Origin: Cladosporium sp. IMV 00045 | Taxonomy: Eukaryota; Ascomycota; Dothideomycetes; Cladosporiales; Cladosporiaceae | DNA length: 27,061 bases | Reading direction: 5' to 3' | Assembly: GCA_001931905.2 (NCBI GenBank) | Contig: MSJI02000427.1 | Coordinates: 1-27,061 of the forward strand | Part shown: in pieces, positions 18,449-27,061 of the stretch | How positions within the stretch are numbered: position 1 is the stretch's first letter | Layout: the number at the start of each line of letters is the position of its first letter | Made by a program: the position numbers and the translations under genes | Notes under the pieces: generated by a model | What the model saw: the letters and a program-made list of their open reading frames with translations, nothing else | The model's database searches: none | What the model was told of the DNA's origin: nothing

Positions 18449-19201
18449 TCACGTAGCATGGATCCTATTTACCATCGCCCAATCATCCCCCAACACATCC
18501 GCATTCTCCAGCACCCTCCTATAATCCACATCGCCCACCAAACACTTTTGCACCGCCGCCTTGGCCAGTCGATCAACCGTAATACTCGGCACCGTGCCCA
18601 TCGCCAGAATAGAGGTAATCGCATCCCCCTTCGCCAACACAGTCCCGACCCTCAACGAGATCACATCGAGACACTTCTTCCCATCCACCACCTCACTCGA
18701 ATCCATAACGTCAAACAACCCCTTCTCCGCCGCTCCTTTAATCCTCCTGGTATCAGCCCACAACCACAACGAGCGGAACTGATCCTCCTCCGCGCCCCAG
18801 AAGCTCATAAAGATAAACCTGAAAGGCTTCACAAACCCGCCCGTCGCCTGCGTCTCCATGTACTCCGGCGCGCAGAAGCGGGCGAATTTCTCCGCCGCTT
18901 GCACGGGGTAGGAGATACCTGTCTTCTGCGCCTCCTCCAGGTTCTTGTGCGAGTTTACGGGGCTTCCAAGTGCCCAGATGCACCCGCCGACGCCCCAGCC
19001 GCGGAAGCGGGTGAAGAGGTGGTCCGGCAGGTCGTCGAAGTTGTCGTGCTGGACTTGCGTCACTTTTGGGTGCGTGCTGTATTGGTCGGGCAGGGCGCGG
19101 CGGGTCAGGCAGTAGATGTGTTCGATGTAGCGGTTTGTGAGGGTTTGTTCCAGGATTTCGCTGCCGATGAAGCCGGTTGGACCGGTGAGGACGATTTTCA
19201 T
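18449..19201 (-). CDS. Rossmann-fold NAD(P)-binding protein (atypical SDR-like)
   Basis: Intronless, 250 aa. The N-terminus KIVLTGPTGFIGSEIL carries the GxxGxxG dinucleotide loop directly after the first strand, with TRR at the end of strand 2, where NADP(H) binders often have basic residues. The middle (GCIWALGSPVNSHKNLEEAQKT, then RFIFMSFWGAE) follows the layout of the HTATIP2/YbjT-like atypical SDR group. The segment WLWADTRRIKGAAEKGLFD aligns with the usual YxxxK helix: the Lys is kept, but the Tyr position is Thr. A C-terminal block, SLRVGTVLA to DRLAKAAVQ, resembles the same group. The reaction and substrate are unknown. It could be an oxidoreductase or a non-catalytic NADP(H)-binding protein. 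The start at 19201 gives the canonical short lead into the first strand. Confidence 0.82.
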   Translation of the reverse strand: MKIVLTGPTGFIGSEILEQTLTNRYIEHIYCLTRRALPDQYSTHPKVTQVQHDNFDDLPDHLFTRFRGWGVGGCIWALGSPVNSHKNLEEAQKTGISYPVQAAEKFARFCAPEYMETQATGGFVKPFRFIFMSFWGAEEDQFRSLWLWADTRRIKGAAEKGLFDVMDSSEVVDGKKCLDVISLRVGTVLAKGDAITSILAMGTVPSITVDRLAKAAVQKCLVGDVDYRRVLENADVLGDDWAMVNRIHAT

Positions 19202-22200
19202 GATGGTGGTCTTTGCGGCCAGTCAGGTCGCTGCTGTCGAGGGGATGGTATAGTGTTTCTCTTCGACTTGTAATGTGATTTGTGGGTGCGTGTGAGGTTC
19301 AACAGAGATATAGGTACATGTATGTTGGTTCGCTTGAGGTCTGGAACTGGGAAAGCGAGGCAAGCCATCATTCTAGAGCGGCAGCGGACACTTTCGTCAC
19401 CTTGGAGAGAGCTGGCGAAGCTTTGTGGGGCAAAGCGGGTATGCTCCAGCAAAGCAAGGGACCACCATCAAGCTGAAGAAGACTTGTGATACGCGCGGTA
19501 TTTTCTTGCAACTCGTAGGTCGAGAATAATCAGTCGTTCGAGTTGAACGACCTAATGTCATGTGAGGATTTGATTCCCTCTGCATCGTGAAATGCCCATC
19601 AGTCAAACCCAATCCGCCAGCTTTGGTTTTCTCAATGGCTTCTTGAATGCGATTAGTTTTCCCTCTATGCCGAATGTTTATCTCGGGGTTATCGTGAACA
19701 CGATAAGACGTTGAATCATAGGTACAGTGATGATGAAAACAATTAACATATGTAATTTTACTCCATTCATTGAACACCAAGACGAGAACACTTCATCGCT
19801 GGACTGTAGCATGGTCAATTTGACCATTTCAAATTGCAATTACAGCTAAATGTTTCCCAGCCTCGATTAATGTATCTCTCGACATTTCAACCCAATTCAA
19901 TATAAATTGATATGTTCCATGCACTATTAAGCTTAGCAACTTCATTCCTGTGCATTTATCACTGAATCCAGTGAACACCGATATTACAACTTTGGCTCAG
20001 ATGCTCCTAAAATCGTTATTTCATCAACAACATCTCACGAGCGAAAATCTGCGCTACTAAACGACACTGGAAACACCCGTTGAGAGTTCTAGTCAAATAG
20101 AAGACAGCGATTCACTGAAGACCACAGGCGCCATGTTAAGCAACTTGATCGCGTACATCGGGCCTAAGTCCAAAGATCAAAAGAGCACGACGCATAAGAG
20201 CGAGAGGAGTAGAGAAACCAAGCCCCAACCTTCGCCGCCCTGAACTACTCATCATCACTCACTCTATCGTGAGGTACATTGTAATCCTGCACGACTTTAC
20301 AATGGCACGCTCCATCAACACGAAACAGCATCAACGCGAGACATTCCCAATATTGCAAATCCCGTCACAGAAGGCAAGACACAAGTAGGGCGATCGGATG
20401 CGGGATGGAGTCTATTTCAACCGACCACCGTTGAACGGTCTACAAGAAAGTGGTGGGTTGTCAGAATGGAAAGGATCAGGTCGATCCGCTTCCCCTCCCC
20501 TAATATCGATCATCGAACGATGACTTGTGTTGGATACATGTACATGATGACCGTCGTCCTCGATTGATTGATCGAAGCGAGAAAGGTAGTGAGTGAGTGA
20601 CAGCAACGGCCTCAGTAGTTTCGTTATTTTCGTCACAAGCCCACACCAGCTATTTCCCAGCGCCTGCTCGTCAAATGTTCTTGAAATACCAATACTGCCA
20701 CAAGGCGATCAAAAACGTAAGGAACCCCAATCCATCCCAACAGCTCTCCCACACGCCTGACAAATCACCACCATTCAGCCGACGCTGAGAAGAGACTGAG
20801 AATAGACGATTTGAAAGCGTGCATTAGTAGTAAGTACTAGTAAGTAAGTGCCACAAATGCTTCCTGAGCAAGATTCTCCCCGGCCGGGATGATGCCTGCT
20901 CTCCCTCCCAGTCTTCGGCCTGCACGTTAACGCAACCCGGGTCGATGGGATGGGATGGAGTCCGCGCTGAATGCTGGATCTTGGGATTGGCTCTTGGTTG
21001 GGATTGCGACTTGCGGGATTTAAAGGCGGTGTTCGACCAGCTTGATGGGTGACAGGGATTGAGTGAGGGATTTGATTTGGTTTGAGGGAGTATATGATTT
21101 TACTCTCTTGGGTGGTGGTGGTGAGGGTCTTCGATTTGACGGTGCGGTGGGGGATTCGCTACTGTGCGCTGTGTTTCGCGATTACTGATGTGCTCGAACT
21201 GAGTGGGCGCATATAGCTTTGCAGATGGGATGCACTATTCGTGCTTGTTCTTGACTGGTTGGGTTGGGTTCACGGTTGGATGGGTTTCTGGGAGTTCTAT
21301 GGCTTCATGATCGTTTGTGGTCTTTGGGAGATTCGACGTGGAATGTGATGAGGTACGATTGACGAATTAAAGCAATGGAATGCTCACGTCCGTCGATACA
21401 GCGAGTCTTGATCGAGACGAAGAGTTGCCTGATGCATCGATTAGCGCCTCCGACAATCCATGACATGGCCAACGATCAGCCAGCACCGTAATGCCTGCTC
21501 GGGATTGCGTAGCGGTGGATTCTGCGAAAGTGACTTTGATAAATCGATCGAAGTGACCCCGAAGCCTGGACCACCTCATCATCACCACATCCTGACTCCC
21601 GAAAGAAAAAGAAAGAAATCCGCGCGCGGCGAGCGCGTGAAGCTTCTGGTCTCTTTATCAACCCGAGAGAATGAAGAGACAAACAAATAAAAGAGAAGCA
21701 ACAAGATGCGCTTTCAACAACAGCAATGAACAATGCAAGTTCGCACGCCATCCGGAGACGTAACTCTCTCCCCTCGTCCCTGAAGTGAGAGGACCCTCAT
21801 CAACCCAACCTTAAAAAGCATCAAGAGCGACACATCCTCAATCCGTGCAACAACCACTTCGAGCTCCAAGCCAGGCAAAGACAGCCTAAAATCGCGGCCT
21901 TTTTCTGTTCCTCCCCCCATCGCACCCGGGCAGGATGACCCTGCTGCAGTTCGACTTCTGCATGGTTTGCATGCGAGGATGAAACAGGGCAGCAGGAAGG
22001 GGAGAGAGAGGAAGAGGGGCGGCGAGGTCCGGGTTTGCACGCTTGCAAGCCCCATGTCCCATGCATGCATGCCAGCCACCGGCGTTCTTTTTTCCCTACC
22101 GGTAGTAGCAGTGTTATGATTAGAACATCGGGCCGCGGAGCGAGAGAGGGAGGACGAAAAGTTGGCAGGTTGGCAAGCAAGAACGGGTTTCGGAATCTTT

Positions 22201-25200
22201 CGAACGGCCGAACTAAGTGTGTTTGCTACTGCGTCTCAGGTTGGTGGTCTGTAACGAGCTAAAAGCGTGACGCTAAGGGAGAAGTTCGCAGAGCATGGAC
22301 GGATTTCGTGAAGAGAAGGAAAGAAAGGGAACGAAGGATCTGGCCAGAACAAACACGGTGGGCCGGCTGGGAAAGGAGGTGCCGTTGGATGGCTTGCGCT
22401 GTGATCAAAGCGGCTTGGTGAGTGGGATGAGATGTGAGGTATTGGTTAGCTACATGTGCGTTGTTTTGTTGATCAGCGAGTTGGCGCATTGTTACGACGA
22501 TCGTAGGGCAACTTTTCGGGGAAAGAGACCGTCTCGCGCGCGCAAGCTTTACGTGAGTGAGAGAGTTGACAGAGAAAGATCGGACGACGGGTTGCGCAAT
22601 CAATCGTCAGTCAGTCAGTGTCAGCCTTGCGTTGAAAGGTGATCAGCAACGATGGCGGTCGATCCCCTTTCCTCTACGTCTGGGCTCAAAGTTGTTTCTG
22701 CACGGGCGGGTGACTGTGTCTGTAATGATGAGACCCGTACGTGCACTGAATCGCCTTGGAAGGTGTTCCTGGCTAAGTTTCGCGCCCTGGGGGAAATTGA
22801 TGATGAGGCTGGCACCGATGGACCGGAATGCTGTCAGGGAAGGCTGTAACAAACGGTAGGAGGAGGATCTACGCAAGCGTCTTTCCCTCTTGTTTTGGCC
22901 GTCTCTATGAACGCTCTGCGGCTTGTGTTGAGCGTGTCAGGTTTCGTCGCGTTGTCGCGGGTTGTTATCGTACGCCATTGAAGGTATGCTATGATGCCAT
23001 GCCAGGGTCGAGAGGGTTAGCAACTCAGAACAACACGTTCGAGGTGCTTAGGCCGAGCACATGCACAGGAGTGACTGGACGTAAGTCCGCAGACCATCCG
23101 CAAACAGCACAGTATCAAACCGAAAGAAGGTAGTCCTCCGGGCAGCGGCAGGAGTTGTCAATGCATGATTTTGCCGGAAAGGCGACGTCGAGGGAATTTC
23201 GTATTTCGTAGTAGCTCGGAGCCGTCAACGATCCTGATGATTAGCTTGGCAACGGGTGTGATCTGCGCGCGCGCACCGACTGTAGTAGTGAGAGCGACGG
23301 TTGGGACTTGTCAAGGAAGAACAGTGCTGAAGAGGCACGCGGTGTTGAGACGACAGTGCTGTGTTGATGCTTCTTCCCATCGTCGACTTTCTGGCGCGTT
23401 TCAGGTTCAGGCGTGCGCGCTGTGGACGATGATCAAACAGGCACAAGGAATGTGCATGCGTGCTGGGGCTGACCAGGGTTGGGCTGCAGGAACCGCTCTC
23501 CGCGCTAAGAAGAAGCACGTTGTTGTCCTTCCGAACAGCCTATTAGCCTGGGTGATTATAATTATCATGTATGCGCGGTTATGCAAGACGGTTGGCAGCG
23601 AGGAGGATGCGAGATGGAAGCTTTCTATTGGGGCGTGGGATGAGATTCCATTTTTGGCAGCAGCGCAGCGAGTCGCGGAGCATGCGCTGTTTTCTGGGAA
23701 CCAGGCCACCAGTCGGCAACGGAGATTATGTTCGATCGTTGTGCGTGAGTCTTGAAGACGCGGGCTGACGGCTCATCGGGCGTTGGCGTCATTATTTTCC
23801 TGGTTAGAGGCGCCGGCGGCAGCACAGGCGCAGCAGATAGGCAGATACTGGCAGTTGCAGACAGGTCTCGCGGTGAGACAAGCGCCTTGTTCTGGCAAGC
23901 CACGCGTGATCGCATTGGTGCAGACGCGCAGGTGTTTGACGTGAAGGGCTTGAAAGGGGCCGATGGGAGGTTGGAGATGGGCACTTGTCATGCGCCATGC
24001 GTGCTACTACTGAATGTCGCTTGGGGATGACGGCAGTGTGGAGGATTGGACGGTGCGAGGGGGAGACAGCAAGAGAGGGAGGGATATGGCAGTAGTGGGC
24101 GCTGAGAGAGGACGAGCTCTGAGACCCTGCGATGGTCCGGCAATGCTCGCTGGGGATTTGTATGATCATCAATGATGGGCCGGCAATTCCTGTCTTGGGG
24201 GGAAATCTTGACGCTCGCACAGGCGCTCAGCACGTCAGTAATGAGGATGGCTGAAGCTGCGAAGCATGTCCGCGGGCTGGTCGTGAGGCGTAAATCAGCA
24301 AATCTAGCCATCGTCTTGTTTCAGAATGCCGACAGAGGCTGATCGACGTTGACCTCTGAAGCAGTAGTAGCAGCATTCGCGAGAGGCCAGCATCACGGCC
24401 AGGCGCATTGGGAGCATCGCGGTATGCGAGTGAGGTGGCATGGGCCATGATGGACCTGCTTTAACCACATGCAGAGGAGGACATCAGGACATCACATATG
24501 GGCACAGACGGCTATCCTCCCCGAGCCTGATGGGCGGACGGGAGAGTTGCAGAACAGGGACAGGGCAGACGGGCCATGGCCGAGGACATGACTCTCTGAC
24601 TTTCGGTCGGCAAGGTGCAGGCCCGCCGGATGGCCGTGTATGGCATGATGATGTTTCTCGTCGGATGGCATGCTATTCCCAGCGATGTGGGAGCGGGCCT
24701 CTGCGCGTGACAGCAGCGACCAAAATGGCATACATTACATTGCGGTGGAGCCTCAAGGCGGGCGGCTACGTGATATAGTCTGAGCTATGGCTGAAGCATG
24801 GCTGGGCCTGTCACCCGTCGACACCCGCACGCTTGACAGAGAGAGGGAGAGAGATGTGGTAGGTAGTAAGGCATGCATGGTTTACCTTATACAAACATGC
24901 ATACACACGGCAATCACGGGGAGTGGATCGTATCGTAGATGGTGGGCGCTTAGGAGGAACCACCTGCAGGTCAATCTGTGGTAGCGCGCGCGAGCAATAA
25001 TGATATCGTCCACGTGCATGTATAGATTACAGAGCCAGAACAGCGTGTGAGGGTGCCGGCAGGACGTGGCAGGTAGAGGGATATACAGTACCTGGGCGAT
25101 GAGATGGACGATTGGAGTCGATGATGAGGTGGGATTGGATCGGAGAGTGGTGATGATGGCCCTCATGAAACGCAGCTTGGCATCGATGTGCACGTGCCTC

Positions 25201-25219
25201 TATGGTGTTTCGCGAGATG
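19202..25219. other. Gene-poor 6-kb region upstream of STE12
   Basis: No gene, RNA gene or transposon could be supported. Open stretches exist (the longest is 196 aa at 23165-23755, plus strand), but none shows a domain, spliced continuation or plausible composition. About 19480-20100 is visibly more A/T-rich than the rest. Small elements include nested inverted repeats at 19516-19554 (TAGGTCG/CGACCTA and GTCGTTC/GAACGAC), GTCA repeats near 22607, a GGT run near 21111 and a GA run near 24838. The first part must hold the promoter of the minus-strand gene ending at 19201. The rest may be STE12 control sequence or non-coding transcription. Confidence 0.45.
19516..19554. repeat. Nested short inverted repeats
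   Basis: TAGGTCG (19516-19522) pairs with CGACCTA (19548-19554), and GTCGTTC (19533-19539) pairs with GAACGAC (19545-19551). The two right-hand arms overlap, so only one pairing can form at a time. It lies about 315 nt upstream of the minus-strand Rossmann gene. Function unknown. Confidence 0.4.
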
Positions 25220-25960
25220 TGCCTCGACCGCTGCTAGCACTGCTGCAAAGTGCCTGGTGGCTTTTAGCCCTTTCGCCCTGCCCTGTCCGCCCGTCGTCGT
25301 CTGTTTCATCGTCTCACCCCCTCCCGTCTCCGTTTCGTCTCATCTTCTGCTACTGCTGCTGCTGCTCGCTCTCAAACACGTCCACCACTAACTGCTAACG
25401 TTACCGTCAATCTTCAATTCTCGACCGAGCCCACCCACACCACCGTCCGACCGCTGCGCACCAACGCTCAGGCTCAGGCTCAGGCTCGCAGAAGTGCCTG
25501 AACTGCCTACTACGGACAGGACCTGACTCTCGCCCATCTCCCTCCCATCCCCACCCGCGCGCAACCGCACAAGGGCACTCCTGCCACCTTCTGATCCGCC
25601 TCACAGCGACGGCCGGCCCTCGCTATCCACTTCTTCAACCTCGTCCCTCTCCCATATCTGACACGCTCGCTGCCGCCTCCTCCCCCTCATCACTCGTTTC
25701 GTCTTGCGCTGTGTTGCTGCTTCATCTTATTGTTTTCCAATTCAAACTTCTGCTTCGCGTACGGCCTGGTTGTCGTGCCCATTGCAATCAATTCATCGCC
25801 TTCGACGCGCCTCAAAGTGCTCCAGTCTGAGACGAGCCCTTTGCTCCGCCGTCCCTCCCCCTCCGCCTCACCATTCACCGCGCGCGCAGCTGCCCGGCCC
25901 GCGTCTGGCAGAGCCCGCCTCACCTTACCTCACCTCGACCCTCCCCTCCACCCTCCCGCC
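25220..25960 (+). promoter_or_regulatory. Long ATG-free C/T-rich leader/promoter of STE12
   Basis: Between the ATG at 25217 and the STE12 ATG at 25961 there is not one ATG in any plus-strand frame over 741 nt. The stretch is rich in C and T. Absence of upstream ATGs is what selection for scanning to the main start would leave in a long 5' leader. A GCTCAG hexamer is repeated three and a half times at 25466-25486. The transcription start, and any intron in the leader, cannot be fixed from sequence alone. Confidence 0.6.
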
Positions 25961-27061
25961 ATGTCGGCCATGTATCTCAACCCTCAGCAACAGCAGATGC
26001 TGCCTCCGCAGCAGCGCCCAGTTGCCCCCGAGACCTTCTTGCTGGATCAGGATGCGCAGCAGAGCTTGCCTGCAGACTCGGTCGTGGCGCTGCAGCAAGT
26101 CGACAACCGTATGTCGCCACCAATGGATCGCAATCGCAATCGCATTCCCTCGCGCCACCAGGTCCATGCTCGCATCTTCACTCCCGACCCGATGGCTGAC
26201 CCAGATGTTTAGTTAAATACTTTCTGATCTCTGCTCCCGTCGATTGGGCCCAGGATCAATACATTAGAAGATTTCTTCTCCCTACTGGCGAATACGTTTC
26301 TTGCATCCTTTGGTGGGTTTCTCTGTAGAAATTGTTGGTATGCGATCGGCCATTCTGACAGCAACCAGGAGCAATCTTTTTCACATCTCAGGCACAGACA
26401 TCGTGCGATGCCTATCATTCCGCTTCCAGGCCTTCGGCAGGCCAGTCAAAAACTCCAAGAAATTCGAAGAGGGAATCTTCTCCGATCTGCGCAACCTCAA
26501 GTCCGGCACCGATGCCTCGTTAGAAGAGCCCAAAAGTCCTTTCCTTGACTTCCTCTACAAAAACAACTGCATTCGCACACAGAAGAAGCAAAAGGTCTTC
26601 TACTGGTACAGCGTACCACACGATCGCCTTTTCCTGGATGCACTGGAGCGCGACCTCAAGCGCGAAAAGATGGGTCAGGAAGCCACCACCGTAGCCGTCA
26701 ACGAGCCAGCGCTCTCCTTCGAATTCGACTCCTCGCAGTCGCTGTTTGAGCAGTTGACCAAAGCCCAACAAAGCAGCCAATCAACATACCCTCAGCATCC
26801 CCAGTCGCTGCCTCAGTCTCAAAGCGTATCTCCCATGATCCGTGCCACAGACTCCATGCCGCCGCCTCCCTTGATGCCCCAGCAGCATCAGCTTGCCGCC
26901 ACAACCTCTATGCCTGCTCCCAGTATGCCCATGCCTACTGCCATGCATGACGATTCGGTATCTCACATGCCAACCTACTCCCAGATGGCGATGCCACCGA
27001 TGCCCTCCCAGATCCAGAGAACCCGCGAGCAATCAGTGAACCCTGTCTTTGACCGCAACGG
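25961..27061 (+). CDS. STE12: Ste12-type homeodomain transcription factor (3' end missing)
   Basis: Nuclear regulator at the end of the mating/invasive-growth MAP-kinase pathway (Ste12, SteA, MST12). Exons 25961-26108, 26213-26312 and 26369 to the edge (introns 104 and 56 nt) give 313 residues so far. The N-terminus is Gln/Pro-rich. The STE DNA-binding domain spans about 50-185: LKYFLISAPVDWAQDQYIRRFLLPTGEYVSC, then LSFRFQAFGRPVKN, FLDFLYKNNCIRTQKKQKVFYWYSVPHDRLFLDALERDLKREK. The first residues of the domain are split by intron 1, and the Trp after SCIL is split by intron 2. Gln/Pro/Met-rich sequence then runs to the edge. The C2H2 zinc fingers found in filamentous fungal orthologues would lie beyond the window. 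The start at 25961 is the first ATG after the long ATG-free leader. Confidence 0.95.

Noticed and set aside
19540..19600. Possible tRNA T-arm-like segment (GAGG..CCCTC)
   Set aside because: It lacks the TTCRA loop and matching acceptor and anticodon arms on either strand.
20671..20823. Minus-strand open stretch ending in a hydrophobic, Trp/Tyr-rich tail (LGFLTFLIALWQYWYFKNI), with a CAG that could serve as an acceptor before it
   Set aside because: It has no in-frame start codon, and I could not find an upstream exon with matching phase. A tail anchor this short can arise by chance in T/G-rich sequence.
21714..22180. Overlapping minus-strand open frames of 119-121 aa
   Set aside because: Two frames are open over the same C/T-rich DNA, which points to base composition rather than coding. 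No family resemblance.
23165..23755. 196-aa open frame on the plus strand, the longest in the 6-kb gap
   Set aside because: No recognisable domain, signal peptide or splice continuation, and its composition looks like chance translation of G/C-rich DNA. A lineage-specific gene cannot be excluded.
25730..25960. In-frame N-terminal extension of STE12
   Set aside because: The frame is open back to about 25730, but there is no ATG in it and the extra residues look like translated C/T-rich leader. The ATG at 25961 is the first available.

Overview
This is nuclear DNA of a filamentous ascomycete (Pezizomycotina). The evidence is the short introns of about 50-96 nt with GT..AG ends and RCTRAC-like branch sites, the gene content, and a Ste12-type homeodomain factor. 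Dothideomycetes is my best guess at the class, but only as an inference. No transposon, rRNA, tRNA, CRISPR array or prokaryotic feature was recognised.

Layout, left to right: (1) the 5' part of a purine nucleoside phosphorylase gene (minus strand, running off the left edge), divergent from a WDR70-type WD40 gene (plus). (2) An MFS hexose-type transporter (minus, eight exons) and an amidase (plus, three exons), which diverge from a shared 1.68 kb control region. (3) A large intronless P5B ATPase (Ypk9/ATP13A2 type, minus), divergent from the DRG-family GTPase Rbg1 (plus, seven exons, the first four tiny). (4) Two adjacent plus-strand genes for small basic proteins, each starting with a Myb/SANT-like helical block. 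(5) A small Rossmann-fold NAD(P)-binding protein (minus). (6) About 6.7 kb without a convincing gene, ending in a 741-nt stretch with no ATG that reads as the leader of a STE12-type regulator (plus), which runs off the right edge.

The genes are mostly housekeeping and nutrient-related: purine salvage, DNA-repair chromatin, sugar uptake, amide nitrogen use, vacuolar cation/polyamine transport, translation-associated GTPase, and MAP-kinase output. I see no operon-like cluster, no biosynthetic gene cluster and no obvious new multi-gene system.

The most unusual item is an intervening sequence in the sugar transporter. It gives an intact reading frame only if it is removed as two nested introns: an internal intron splits the 5' splice site of an external one (a spliceosomal twin intron, or stwintron). 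Other points of interest are the micro-exon cluster in RBG1, a GATA/CreA-like site cluster with a perfect inverted repeat upstream of the amidase, a five-copy 11-bp tandem repeat in the leader of one Myb-like gene, and the long ATG-free leader plus gene-poor upstream region of STE12. All exon boundaries were read by eye from splice signals, frame and family similarity. None has transcript support.
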